Origin: an uncultured bacterium
GTDB taxonomy: Bacteria > Bacillota > Clostridia > Lachnospirales > Lachnospiraceae
Length of the DNA stretch: 64,000 nucleotides
Assembly: GCA_948467735.1 (NCBI GenBank)
Contig: CAOKFN010000018.1
Location: forward strand, 19,087-83,086
Direction of reading: 5' to 3'
Both the position numbers and the translations under genes were made by a program. The notes under the pieces are model-generated. The model saw only the letters and a program-made list of their open reading frames with translations. It made no database searches and was not told where the DNA came from. Every line of letters begins with the position of its first letter. Positions within the stretch are counted from its first letter, which is position 1. This document shows positions 9,522-18,678 of this stretch, one piece after another.

Positions 9522-9579
9522 TTCCCGAAACGCTTCCCCGTCTGCGGATGCTTTGACGCAGGCGCAGATGAGCGAAAAT

Positions 9580-11625
9580 CTACACAATATCCGTCATAAG
9601 GTTCAGCGCCGCTTCAAAACCCTTTTCCACCGCAATCTGCGCGGGAGTACGGCCTTGGTTATTGGGCCGTCCATAGTCGGCCCCTTTCCTGATCAGGTAA
9701 CGGGCCGTTCCCTCAGCGCCGCTTTCCAGCGCATAATGCAGTGCCGTATTTCCCTCGTTATCCGCCCTGTTGATATCGGCTCCGGCCCGGAGAAGCGCCT
9801 TGGCCATATCCTTATCCCTATAGAACATCAAAGCCGTCCTTCCATGCATATCCGCATGGTTCACGTCCACGCCCCTGTCTAAAAATACGGAAAGAAGCTC
9901 CCTGTCCATATCGGTAAGAAGCATCAGGGGCGTCCGGCCGTCCTCCCCGGGGACGTCCAGATGCTTCAGTTCCTTCAAAAGCTCCGCCTTCTGCTTTAGC
10001 TCCAATTCCTTCTCACATTTCTTAAGGAAGACAAAATGCGCCGGAGTTTCTCCGTATAAATTTTTCCTTGTGTCGTCCGCCCCGGCCGCAATGAGCATTT
10101 TTGCCATATCCCCGCGTCCATAGGCGCAGGCCAGATGAAGGGGCGTGATTCCGGCTTCCGAAGGCGCGTCCTCCGTCAGATTGACGTCCACGCCCTTTTC
10201 TATCATGACCCTCAGCATCCCTGTGCGTCCGTTCTTCACGGCATAATGAATGGCCGCCTTCCCTTGGTTGTCCGTCTGTTCCATGGATTCCTTGGAGAAA
10301 AACTCTGCCGCCTTCTCATAATAATTCTCCCGCTCCCCGTCACCCTCCCTGTCCGCCTGCCTGTCATCGGACGCAAGAATGCAGACCGGGGTCCGTCCCA
10401 TTGACACCGCCTGTTCCATGTCCACACCCAGTTCCGCTAATTTCTTAAGGACACCCGTTCCATAACCAGCGTCAAGGCACTTATCCCTCAGGCACGTCGT
10501 CCCCCCATAGCACCGGACGGGCATGGTAAAGGAAAAACCCGCATCCTTGTAGATATCCAGAATATGGGATTTTTCATCGCCCCTCAGGGCATGGGGCAGA
10601 ATATCCGCCGCAGTTTCCGCCTCATCATCGTCGTCCGGATCCGCCTGCCGTATCAATTTTTCCGCTAAATATAACGCAAGATCCAGCCCGTCTCTTTTTT
10701 CTATAGAAATCCTGCCGAAGGCTCTTTCCGCAATTTCGGCCAGCTCGTTGATATCCATGGGCCTGCGGTTCATAGCCCCATATTCTTCCAGAACAAAACG
10801 AAGGACGTCCTCGCGATAATCCTCCGCATACCGAATGGGGGTCACGCCATCCTTATTTCCCACATGGATCAGTTCGGGACAGCGTCTCATCAACTGAAAC
10901 GCCGCCGTCCTATGGCCGTTTTCCAAGGCCATCATCAAAAGCGTGCTGCCCTCCCGGTTCACATAATCGGTTTTAGCGCCCTTTTCCAAGAAGACCTCCG
11001 GCAGCGTCCATGTATAGGCGGCATTGTTCTCCGTGGACAAAAGCTGCTCCAGCGGCGTCAGCCCATCCCCATTCTTCTGATTGATATCGCATGTCAGCAG
11101 ACGGGCAGTCTCCGCCCTCTGTTCCACGCTTCGCTCCAGACTGGCAAAGTCACAGGCCAGCCGCCCCTCAAATTTGGGATTGGCCAGAAAATGATAGGCG
11201 TTCATGCCTCTCTTATCGCAGGCGGCGTCATCGGCCCCGTGCTCCAAGAGAAGCCTCACCATGGCCAGATTTCCCCGGGAACAGGCCAGCAGGAAAGGGG
11301 TGAGGCCATAGCCCTTATGGTCGGGCCGGTTGATTTCCTCTCCCTCAATCCTTCCGTCACACAGCATTTTCTCCACCGCGTCATAAAAATTGTGCAGGAC
11401 GAGAAGGTGAAACAACGTAAGCCCCAAGCTGCCCGCAGGCGAGAGCAGGTCTTCTTTCCTGCACTCCGCCGCGCAGCCTTCCGCTGCCCTCACGGTTTCT
11501 TCGTTCAAAATCCGATACCTGTATGTAAATTTATGATAGTCTTCCACCCACCAGGGAATGAATTTCGTCTGATTAAAATTTTCGCTGGACAGCACCAGCA
11601 GATCCGTCAGCTCCTTTTTGTCCAT
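9580..11625 (-). CDS. Ankyrin-repeat protein, paralogue A
   Basis: 681-aa protein made of an N-terminal helical cap with the Trp-rich FIPWWVEDYHKF segment and roughly a dozen ankyrin repeats. Repeats with the TPLHLACAYGRGDMAKMLI and TALHYALESG patterns are easy to see, for example around residues 95-130, 255-290, 455-540 and 590-680. There is no signal peptide or membrane segment, so it is probably cytoplasmic and protein-binding. The ATG at 11625 follows GAGGTG located in the end of the upstream paralogue, 15 bases away, so the two form an operon. The binding partner is not identifiable from sequence. It is convergent with lacI at 9521. Confidence 0.88.
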   Translation of the reverse strand: MDKKELTDLLVLSSENFNQTKFIPWWVEDYHKFTYRYRILNEETVRAAEGCAAECRKEDLLSPAGSLGLTLFHLLVLHNFYDAVEKMLCDGRIEGEEINRPDHKGYGLTPFLLACSRGNLAMVRLLLEHGADDAACDKRGMNAYHFLANPKFEGRLACDFASLERSVEQRAETARLLTCDINQKNGDGLTPLEQLLSTENNAAYTWTLPEVFLEKGAKTDYVNREGSTLLMMALENGHRTAAFQLMRRCPELIHVGNKDGVTPIRYAEDYREDVLRFVLEEYGAMNRRPMDINELAEIAERAFGRISIEKRDGLDLALYLAEKLIRQADPDDDDEAETAADILPHALRGDEKSHILDIYKDAGFSFTMPVRCYGGTTCLRDKCLDAGYGTGVLKKLAELGVDMEQAVSMGRTPVCILASDDRQADREGDGERENYYEKAAEFFSKESMEQTDNQGKAAIHYAVKNGRTGMLRVMIEKGVDVNLTEDAPSEAGITPLHLACAYGRGDMAKMLIAAGADDTRKNLYGETPAHFVFLKKCEKELELKQKAELLKELKHLDVPGEDGRTPLMLLTDMDRELLSVFLDRGVDVNHADMHGRTALMFYRDKDMAKALLRAGADINRADNEGNTALHYALESGAEGTARYLIRKGADYGRPNNQGRTPAQIAVEKGFEAALNLMTDIV

Positions 11626-11640
11626 CCTGTCTTAACACCT

Positions 11641-13674
11641 CTATTTTATGTCCGTCATCAATTCCAGAACCGTCTCATAGCCCTCTTCCGCCGCTATCTG
11701 TGCCGGAGTGTCTCCATAGTTGTTGGCGCGGTTATAATCGGCGCCCTTCTTAATCAAAAACCGCGCGGCGCTCTGGTCGCCCTCCTTCAGCGCATAATGC
11801 AGGGCCGTATTGCCCTCCCTGTCCGCCATATGGATATCGGCTCCGGCCCGCAGCAGTTCCTTTGCCGCATCCTTGTCCGTATAGAGCATCAAAGCAGTCC
11901 TGCCCTCATTGTCCGCGTGATTCACATCCACGCCCCTGTCTAAAAAGATGGGAAGAAGCTCCCTCGCCTCATACCCCAGCAGCAAAAGGGGCGTTTGACC
12001 CTCTTCATTTGGAATGTCCAAATGCTGCAGAATCTTTAGGACTTCGGCCTTCTGTTCCGTTTTCAGCTTCTCGCCGTATTCCCTTCCCTTCACCGCAAGG
12101 TGCGCGGGCGTCTCGCCTTTTACGGTTTTCATGGTATCATCCGCGCCGGAATTCATCAAAAGCGCCGCGGCGTCCCCATACCCGTTCCGGCAGGCTAAAT
12201 GAAGAGGCGTAATGCCCGCTTCCCCGGGCGCATCCTCCGTAAGATTGACGTCCACGCCCTTTTCTATCATAATTTCCAGCATACCCAGATGGCCGTTCTT
12301 CGCTGCATGATGGACGGCGGCCTCCCCGCCGTTGTCCAGCAGCTCCATGGATTCCTTGGAGAAAATCTTTGCCGGCTCCTCATATAACTCTTTCTCCCTG
12401 CTGTCCCTCCTCCTGTCCATGGACGCCAGAATATTCGCGGGAGTCCGCCCTCTTACCACCGCCTTGTCCATATCCACGCCTAATTCCATCATCTTCCTGA
12501 CAGCGCCCATCCCATAGCTCAGGCATTGATCCCGCAGGCAGAGCAGCTCCCCTTGGTAATGAATGGGCGCGGTGAAGTCGATTCCGGCCTCCCCGCAGGC
12601 GTCCAGCACATGGGCCTCCTCGTCGGATACCAGCGCGTTGTGCAGAATATTTGTGATTTCTCCCAGCTCGTCATCATCGTCCGGATCGATCTCCCGGATC
12701 AGCTTCTTTGTCATATACAGCGCAATGCTTAACCCGTCCATATCATCGTCATTCACATCGCAGAAAAGATTGCTCGTAATCTGGCTGACGGGAAACAGCT
12801 CCATCTCCGGCACAGGCTCCGCCCCATGATCCTTCAAGGCAAGGTACATGGCCTGACTGCCGAAGCTTACCGCATGGGCCATGGGCGTTACGCCCTGTTT
12901 GTTGGGCGTATTTACCATCTCCGGGCAGCGCTCCATCAACGCCAGCGCCGCCGTCCTATGGCCGTTGCGCCTTGCCAGCATCAGAAGGGTATTGCCGTTC
13001 TCGTCCACATAGCCGGTATCGGCGCCCTTGTCCAAGAAAATCTCCGCCAGCGGCCATGTATAGCTTCCGCAGGACTCGGTGGACAAAAGCTGTTCCAAAG
13101 GCGTAAGCCCGGCCGCATTCTTCTGATTGATATCGCAGGTCAGAAGACGGGCAATCTCCCCTCTCTGCTTCACGCTGTGCTCCAGACAGGTAAAATTAAT
13201 TCCGAGCATCCCGTCCTGAAATCTGGCATATGCCAGAAAATGATACGCATTCATCCCCCTGTCGTCGCTAAGAGAATCCTTTGCCCCATGAGCCAGCAGG
13301 AGCTTTGCCATGGCCAGATTTCCCCGCGCGCAGGCCAGCAGAAACGGGGTCAGGCCATGGCCCTTGTGGTCGGTGATATCCACATCCTCCCCCGACACCC
13401 TTCCGTCCAAAAGCGCTTTCTCCACCGAATCATAGAAATTATGCCATACCAGAAGATGAAACAGCGTAAGCCCCGCCCGGCCCACAGGGGAAAGCAGTTC
13501 TTCCCTTCCGCACTCCGCCGCGCAGGCCTTGGCGTCCTCCGCCGCATCCGGACTTATCATGTCGTAATAATACGTCGCGTTTTCAAAATCATCCTCCCAC
13601 CATGGGATAAATTCCTGCTGATTGGAACTTTCGCTGGATTTTACCAGCCAATTTGTCAATTCCTTGATGTCCAT
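11641..13674 (-). CDS. Ankyrin-repeat protein, paralogue B
   Basis: 677-aa ankyrin protein, colinear with the downstream paralogue over its whole length (same FIPWW cap, same DDDE acidic linker, same repeat order), so the pair arose by tandem duplication. The ATG at 13674 is chosen because AGGAGG lies 5 bases upstream. The most conserved repeats read AGITPLHLACRNGYGDAAAL and GNTALHYALKEGDQSAARFL. Cytoplasmic, function unknown. It follows the diguanylate cyclase gene by 69 bases, but whether they are co-transcribed is unclear. Confidence 0.88.
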   Translation of the reverse strand: MDIKELTNWLVKSSESSNQQEFIPWWEDDFENATYYYDMISPDAAEDAKACAAECGREELLSPVGRAGLTLFHLLVWHNFYDSVEKALLDGRVSGEDVDITDHKGHGLTPFLLACARGNLAMAKLLLAHGAKDSLSDDRGMNAYHFLAYARFQDGMLGINFTCLEHSVKQRGEIARLLTCDINQKNAAGLTPLEQLLSTESCGSYTWPLAEIFLDKGADTGYVDENGNTLLMLARRNGHRTAALALMERCPEMVNTPNKQGVTPMAHAVSFGSQAMYLALKDHGAEPVPEMELFPVSQITSNLFCDVNDDDMDGLSIALYMTKKLIREIDPDDDDELGEITNILHNALVSDEEAHVLDACGEAGIDFTAPIHYQGELLCLRDQCLSYGMGAVRKMMELGVDMDKAVVRGRTPANILASMDRRRDSREKELYEEPAKIFSKESMELLDNGGEAAVHHAAKNGHLGMLEIMIEKGVDVNLTEDAPGEAGITPLHLACRNGYGDAAALLMNSGADDTMKTVKGETPAHLAVKGREYGEKLKTEQKAEVLKILQHLDIPNEEGQTPLLLLGYEARELLPIFLDRGVDVNHADNEGRTALMLYTDKDAAKELLRAGADIHMADREGNTALHYALKEGDQSAARFLIKKGADYNRANNYGDTPAQIAAEEGYETVLELMTDIK

Positions 13675-13743
13675 AACGTCCTCCTTAGATTTCACAACAA
13701 TATTTTTATCATATTCCCGATTTCCAAAAATATTTTTAATGAT

Positions 13744-15348
13744 TCATCGGTCCAAGCTGCCGCCCTTCAGCTGCCTTTTATTCTCATACATCAGCTCGTC
13801 CGCCCTGCTTCTGGTCTTGTCAAGGTCGGCGTCCTTCTCGGCGTCATACCTTGCATAGCCGGAAGCAATCTGCATATGAATCCTTTGGGACTGTCCATTA
13901 TAAGCCTCCTCTTCCTGCATCAGTTTCCTGATCAATGCGCGGATTTCATCCTCCGATGTATCTTCCATAATAATACAAAATTCATCCCCGCCGATTCGAT
14001 AAACCTTGCCATAGTCTTGAAATATTTTTTTGATTACATCGGCAGAGTCGGTCAGATAACGGTCCCCTTCCATATGCCCCAGCGTATCATTGCATGTTTT
14101 CAGATTGTTCAAGTCAAACATGACCACAAAGATATTATCGCCATGAAATTTCTTCTGAATATCCTCGGAATAAGCATTTCGGTTATAACACTTGGTCAGC
14201 ATATCTTTTTCCGCAAGCTCCTTATAAATTTCCGCCTTCCGCATCTCCGCTATCTTCTCGGAAGCTTCGGAGGCAGCCTCCATGCCGAGTATGATGATAT
14301 AGGCAAGGAGTCCGAACATACCGAATATCTGCATGTTAGACAGCCGTGCATAATAAGCGTACAGTTCCAAGCCCACTGCCGCCGCCAGAACAATCAATCC
14401 CGCCATATTAAGCCCAACTTGTTTCTTATGCCGCCTATCCTTCAGCTTATTTAATATGCCCAGAAGGAAATAGAGCAGGTCGCACACCAGTACAATATGC
14501 ACAATCCATACGGTTTCCTTAAAATCCGCAATGTCCAGACATTGCAGAATCATCATAAGAGACATGCCCCCAATGGCGAACGCCGCAAGAAATTTATGGA
14601 GATAGCGCCCTTCCTTGACAATATAATGCTTCAAAAAAAGCATAAAGGTGACTCCAATCAGCATAAGCAGGACATAGGTAATATAAGAAGCGTACACTCT
14701 GTTGTCAAACAGGAGCATGACCGGCTTTTCTTCCGTAAAAGACCATGTGCCGATAAGTATGGCAGAAAATCCTATGTATAGCAATTCCATCGCGACCCTT
14801 GTCTTACGACAGAGAAACAGCCAGTATATCGCCATACAGATGCCTATGATAACAAGAAGCAGGCTTACGCCCATTGCAAAAACAGAGTCCTGAACCAGCT
14901 GACGCAATATCCCGACGCCGCTGCCCTTATAGAACGTATGCAGATTATCTTCTCCAGAATAATAAATCGCTTTGATTGTTATAACAATTTCTTTTGTATT
15001 TCCCGGGAAATTCATCATATTCCAGACAGCGCCGGAAGTATGTCCAAAAATAGTATCCGCCCTGCCGCGCTTATAAATCAATTCATTGTCCGCATAGACA
15101 TGAACTTCCTGATGATTTGTATAAAACAGCAGATAATAATCCATGCTGTTTGAACCGCAGGCAAAAGTATACTGCTGTGTTCCATCGTCCCATATTTCAT
15201 GACCGTCCGGCACAATTTCAATATACTGCCGCGACTCTCCCGAGTTAAATTTATCCTCTTTAATAGTCAATCCCCCAATAATGAGAAGGACTGTGTGGAT
15301 GCACAGAAATGCGATATATATGTTCTGCAGGGTTATCTTCTTTTTCAT
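13744..15348 (-). CDS. Membrane-bound diguanylate cyclase (GGDEF)
   Basis: 534-aa protein making cyclic di-GMP from GTP. An N-terminal membrane helix is followed by an extracytoplasmic beta-rich sensor of about 150 residues, then about seven transmembrane helices, an architecture resembling 7TM sensor proteins with a DISM-type domain. The C-terminal GGDEF domain has an intact active site (RIGGDEFCIIMED). No RxxD inhibitory site precedes it, so product inhibition through that site is not expected. The ATG at 15348 follows GGGAAG; the open frame extends upstream to 15429 without support. No EAL domain and no obvious effector are adjacent. Confidence 0.92.
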   Translation of the reverse strand: MKKKITLQNIYIAFLCIHTVLLIIGGLTIKEDKFNSGESRQYIEIVPDGHEIWDDGTQQYTFACGSNSMDYYLLFYTNHQEVHVYADNELIYKRGRADTIFGHTSGAVWNMMNFPGNTKEIVITIKAIYYSGEDNLHTFYKGSGVGILRQLVQDSVFAMGVSLLLVIIGICMAIYWLFLCRKTRVAMELLYIGFSAILIGTWSFTEEKPVMLLFDNRVYASYITYVLLMLIGVTFMLFLKHYIVKEGRYLHKFLAAFAIGGMSLMMILQCLDIADFKETVWIVHIVLVCDLLYFLLGILNKLKDRRHKKQVGLNMAGLIVLAAAVGLELYAYYARLSNMQIFGMFGLLAYIIILGMEAASEASEKIAEMRKAEIYKELAEKDMLTKCYNRNAYSEDIQKKFHGDNIFVVMFDLNNLKTCNDTLGHMEGDRYLTDSADVIKKIFQDYGKVYRIGGDEFCIIMEDTSEDEIRALIRKLMQEEEAYNGQSQRIHMQIASGYARYDAEKDADLDKTRSRADELMYENKRQLKGGSLDR

Positions 15349-15411
15349 TTGCTTCCCTATCCCTTTACCTTGTTCAGTGCAAAGTCCTAACGTCATATAT
15401 TCATTGTAAAC

Positions 15412-15417
15412 ATTATA
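15412..15417 (-). promoter_or_regulatory. Extended -10 promoter of the diguanylate cyclase gene
   Basis: TATAAT preceded by TGG, giving an extended -10 element, 64 bases upstream of the ATG on the same strand. No good -35 hexamer is present. Confidence 0.45.
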
Positions 15418-15575
15418 CCACTTCCCCATATTTTTTGATACTTTTATTTATAAAAATAGCGGATGTCATCCACCCGCAAACCACAATCCGCACCTGATAA
15501 AATTTATTTGAAACTCCATTGAGCAGACTGTATTCCCCGCCCCGCAGAACGCACGAAACGGCAGAATATCGGCGC

Positions 15576-15857
15576 TTAATTTCCGTTTTTAACAGCCTTT
15601 CCTATGTAAAGTTCATCCGGATGTACCTGCGAACCTGTCTCATAGGCGTAACATATATTATCATAGTCTTGTAACCATTGTTGATGATAATAACATACTC
15701 CCAAGTCATATAAGTCGCTGCGATAATGCCATTTACATTTATCACAGGAGGGAATCAGCCGAGAACAGCTGCGACAATATATTTTATACCTTATTATCCT
15801 TTTTCCGCTGAAAAGCTCCAGCTTCTTTCCACACCTGCTGCATTTGTATTCTGCCAT
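15576..15857 (-). CDS. Small zinc-ribbon protein of unknown function
   Basis: 93 aa with paired cysteines typical of zinc binding: CSRCG near residue 6, CRSC near 28 and CDKC near 38, followed by a Tyr/His-rich tail (GVCYYHQQWLQDY). A GGGGGCG site precedes the ATG. It stands alone between the cyclase and a gene-poor stretch. I do not recognise the family; a nucleic-acid or protein-binding role is only a guess. Confidence 0.55.
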   Translation of the reverse strand: MAEYKCSRCGKKLELFSGKRIIRYKIYCRSCSRLIPSCDKCKWHYRSDLYDLGVCYYHQQWLQDYDNICYAYETGSQVHPDELYIGKAVKNGN

Positions 15858-16283
15858 AAAAACGCCCCCTTAAATTATTCTGCTCATAAAAGATTCAAAT
15901 TTTTATGCTTTATCGCGAGAGCACAAGAAATAAGTATAAATAAATTTTCCTGCCCATTGCAGAAAAACATCCCGCCATATGAAATACAAAAACCGGCACA
16001 GCCGTTTTCTCCGGTCCTGCCTTTCTCCGCATGAAACCTATATTCAAAGAAATTATGTATCCCAAGCATTACAATTGACTGGCCGGCTTTCGTATCGCAT
16101 CAGTGATCGTCCGTTTACTAATCCTCCGATGGCTTCCACGCCTATGTCCCCGGCTCCATTGAGCGCCATCCCGCAGGGAAGCAAGGTGAAGAGCGTGCAG
16201 ATAATCAGGCGTACCATTCGGGAACCTCTGCGAATCTTTTCCCATTGTACACGACGCACAACGCCTTCTTCTCCTTCACCCTA
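15858..16283. other. Gene-poor stretch, no firmly supported gene
   Basis: No convincing coding region. A leftward frame from GTG 16259 to 16053 encodes a hydrophobic N-terminus (LIICTLFTLLPCG) followed by a Gly-rich segment. It has AAGGAG 11 bases upstream and lies behind the regulated promoter at 16515-16543. It could be a second small exported peptide or the eroded remainder of a larger gene. Confidence 0.4.
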
Positions 16284-16457
16284 TCAGCCCTTTTTATATA
16301 ATCCGCACATTCCGGTACCATACTCTGTTCTTTTCACTATGAGAAAGCAAATCAGGGGAATAATCATTAGAAAGCTCCGGCGCCGCAATAATGAAAAAGC
16401 CTTGCCCGAGACCTTAATAATCCAATGAAGCAGCCCTGAAAAATCGATTGCATCCAC
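16284..16457 (-). CDS. Small hydrophobic ORF behind a LacI-regulated promoter
   Basis: 57-aa frame from GTG 16457 with GAGGAAGG upstream. The middle is hydrophobic (SFLMIIPLICFLIV), so it may be a single-pass membrane peptide. It is the first frame after a near-consensus promoter with a LacI-type operator. No family recognised. It may be a genuine small protein or the leftover 5' end of a lost sugar gene. Confidence 0.35.
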   Translation of the reverse strand: MDAIDFSGLLHWIIKVSGKAFSLLRRRSFLMIIPLICFLIVKRTEYGTGMCGLYKKG

Positions 16458-16490
16458 AATATCAACCTTCCTCTTTACAGATGAAAATCG

Positions 16491-16504
16491 CTTAAACGTT
16501 TAAG
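16491..16504. promoter_or_regulatory. LacI-type operator (perfect 14-base palindrome)
   Basis: CTTAAACGTTTAAG, a perfect palindrome with the central CG typical of LacI-family sites. It sits 4-17 bases downstream of the predicted transcription start of the leftward promoter at 16515-16543. The LacI regulator encoded immediately upstream (16690-17712) is the likely ligand. Confidence 0.75.
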
Positions 16505-16514
16505 TATTTTTAAG

Positions 16515-16543
16515 ATTGTAGCACTTGATTGTATAAATGTCAA
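16515..16543 (-). promoter_or_regulatory. Strong leftward promoter, operator-controlled
   Basis: -35 TTGACA (16543-16538), 17-base spacer, -10 TACAAT (16520-16515). Near consensus, followed by the palindromic operator. Only small frames lie downstream before 15.86 kb. Confidence 0.78.
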
Positions 16544-16689
16544 CACAAAAATAAAAAACATTGAATTACATTAAGAATTTAAGATAAAATAGAAACAGTA
16601 GCTCATCCTGCGGAGCCAAAACAGCTCCGCCATACCTTTGAAATCTAAGAATGTTGTGAACATAGAAGAATACAGCCCCATGGCGGAAA

Positions 16690-17712
16690 CTACTGAGGCC
16701 TGCGGCGCGCTGGTCCGGTGGTGCCGCGTTTCACCAAGAATGGCAGGAAACTCTGCCGGGGTACGGGGACGCTTCTCTGCTCAACGAGATCCATGGCCAT
16801 GCCCGCCGCCGCTTTCCCCAGCTCCATCATAGGAATATGGAAGGTGGTCAGGCGGCTGTCGGTGACATCCGCATATAAATCGCCGCAGCCCATCACCGAG
16901 ATGTCGCCGGGTACGGACAGGCCATGATGCTCCAAGGCTTTTATCACCCCCATGGCCATGTGGTCGCTGACACACCAGAGGGCGGTGGGCAGCTTATCCT
17001 GATGTATCAGCTGCTCCACCGCCTTCTCAGCCGCCTCAATCACATTGAAAACGGAGCCCGCAGAAACAATCCGGGACGCAAGCCCCCGAAGCTCCATGGC
17101 CTTGGAGTATCCCTCCCTTTTCTGCCGGACGGCAGGATTGTCCGGCTCATTGACAAGCATCGCAATATCCTTGTGCCCCAGCTCATCAGCCAAGTATTTC
17201 ACCGCCTCGCTTCCGCTGTAACCATAATCACACAAAAGGAAGTAAGGTTCTTCCGGATCAATTCTTCCCCCAATGAAAATAACGGGAGTGGATCCGCAGA
17301 TAGTCTTTATATGAGAAATATCACTGGTACAGGGGGCGGCTATGATCGCTCCCACCTGATTGCCTACCATAATACGACAGTGTTTTTCTTCCAAAGCGAC
17401 GCTGCTAAGACAGCTGCCCAGTATGACACTGAATTCCCTCTCCGCCGCAGCAGCGCTGACCTCATTGAAAATAATATCATACACCATATTGGCTCCCATT
17501 TCGGGAACTATCATGCCGATGGTGCTGGTGCGCTGAAAATAAAGGTTCCGGGCAGTGATATTGGCGGTGTAGCCCAAATCGCTGGCGATTTGTTTCACCC
17601 GTTCCTTCGTTTCGGCGGAAATATCAGGGGCATCCCGCAATGCTTTGGATACTGCCACATGGGACAGCCCCGCCCGCTGAGCAATGGTTTTCAATGTTGG
17701 ACGGTTTGGCAT
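16690..17712 (-). CDS. LacI/GalR-family transcriptional regulator
   Basis: 340-aa repressor. The helix-turn-helix TLKTIAQRAGLSHVAVSKAL lies at residues 5-24, followed by the family hinge (SDLGYTANITARNL) and a sugar-binding-type effector domain (IGMIVPEMGANMVYDIIFNE). The ATG at 17712 is preceded by GGAGG. Its natural target is probably the palindrome at 16491-16504, 186 bases past its stop codon. No transporter or hydrolase remains next to it, so its sugar cannot be named. Confidence 0.92.
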   Translation of the reverse strand: MPNRPTLKTIAQRAGLSHVAVSKALRDAPDISAETKERVKQIASDLGYTANITARNLYFQRTSTIGMIVPEMGANMVYDIIFNEVSAAAAEREFSVILGSCLSSVALEEKHCRIMVGNQVGAIIAAPCTSDISHIKTICGSTPVIFIGGRIDPEEPYFLLCDYGYSGSEAVKYLADELGHKDIAMLVNEPDNPAVRQKREGYSKAMELRGLASRIVSAGSVFNVIEAAEKAVEQLIHQDKLPTALWCVSDHMAMGVIKALEHHGLSVPGDISVMGCGDLYADVTDSRLTTFHIPMMELGKAAAGMAMDLVEQRSVPVPRQSFLPFLVKRGTTGPARRRPQ

Positions 17713-17745
17713 TCCGTTACCTCCAAATAAATTCGTTGTAGCTCT

Positions 17746-17774
17746 ATTATAGTGCAGCTTTTCGTGAAATGCAA
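17746..17774 (-). promoter_or_regulatory. Promoter of the second lacI gene
   Basis: -35 TTGCAT (17774-17769), 17-base spacer, perfect -10 TATAAT (17751-17746), 34 bases upstream of the ATG. Confidence 0.7.
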
Positions 17775-17925
17775 GGAGAGCTCCCCGCCGGGTCCCCGAG
17801 CCTTCGTCGGACTGTTCCGGCCCATCCTTTTATACAACTGAAAACGCATCTTCTCATATCCCTGATAGAAGATGCGCCTAATCGTCCTATATTGCGGGGC
17901 GTTTCATACCGATAAATATAATTTC

Positions 17926-18498
17926 TTACCTGTGAGATTTGAATATGACAACCGCCCCTTTGTCCCGATGTTCTCTTCTGTAGTGCAGCGCCTTCAACAC
18001 GGATGCCACGGTATCTATGGCCAGCACCAGCGCGGCGGCGGCTATCACCGCCATGCCAATCTGCACGGGAATCCAATGTATCGTCCCCTCCACCATGGGC
18101 TGAACAACTCCAAGGGATAACACTGCCCCAAATCCAAAAAGTATCGCGTTTCTCAGACAAATCCTCCCTTGAAAATTAAACCGCACATGGGAGTAATCCC
18201 ACCATCTGGCATTAAACAGCTTTTCAAGCAGCCAGCCGATGATGTATTCCACTACCGTACAGAAAACAATTCCACCGATAAAAATGGCAAGGTAGGATTT
18301 TTTAGCGTCCCCAAGCAGTATACACAAGCTCGGCATTCCAATTCCATAGAGCGGGCAGAGGGGTACATGCAGAAATCCTCTATTCTGAAATTCTCCCGCC
18401 TCTATCTTCATATCAATCACTTCGACCAGCCAGCCGGCCGCACCCCAAAAAAGGAATTGTAAAAACAGTTCATATAAACTATATCCGCCTATCAGCAT
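17926..18498 (-). CDS. CmpB-type integral membrane protein (putative ABC-transporter family)
   Basis: 190-aa protein with about five membrane helices. It matches the family annotated as putative ABC-transporter type IV (ABC_trans_CmpB) by the motifs FWGAAGWLVEV near the N-terminus, NRGFLHVPLCPLYG around residue 40, and WWDYSHVRFNFQGRICLRN around residue 100. No transporter partner is adjacent and the real function of the family is not established. A monocistronic gene with its own promoter at 18539-18567. Confidence 0.8.
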   Translation of the reverse strand: MLIGGYSLYELFLQFLFWGAAGWLVEVIDMKIEAGEFQNRGFLHVPLCPLYGIGMPSLCILLGDAKKSYLAIFIGGIVFCTVVEYIIGWLLEKLFNARWWDYSHVRFNFQGRICLRNAILFGFGAVLSLGVVQPMVEGTIHWIPVQIGMAVIAAAALVLAIDTVASVLKALHYRREHRDKGAVVIFKSHR

Positions 18499-18538
18499 TT
18501 TCTTTTTTCCTCATTTGACATCCTTTGTTCCTTGAACA

Positions 18539-18567
18539 ATTCTAACCGATATTCTTCACTATGTCAA
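18539..18567 (-). promoter_or_regulatory. Promoter of the CmpB-type gene
   Basis: -35 TTGACA (18567-18562), 17-base spacer, -10 TAGAAT (18544-18539), 41 bases before the ATG at 18498. Confidence 0.68.
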
Positions 18568-18678
18568 TCATCTTTGACTTCCAAATATTGCTCGGCAGAT
18601 TTTCTTAAGATTTTGCTGTTTTATAATAACAGGAGGATATGTATGCCGACGCAGACTACTCACAACAAAATTAAGAAC

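Noticed and set aside
9522..9579. Bidirectional terminator between lacI and the ankyrin gene
   Set aside because: Only a 6-base TCTGCG/CGCAGA stem with a long loop and no T-run.
10864..11943. Long + strand frame of 359 codons
   Set aside because: Antisense to the two ankyrin genes; composition is that of a shadow frame and repeats mirror the ankyrin periodicity.
12826..14454. Long + strand frame of 542 codons
   Set aside because: It runs antisense through an ankyrin gene and the diguanylate cyclase, both of which have clear motifs and ribosome sites; the + strand product has no recognisable domain.
16610..16630. GCGGAGC/GCTCCGC hairpin as a terminator of lacI
   Set aside because: A 7-base stem is present but no T-run follows on either strand, so it was not called a terminator.
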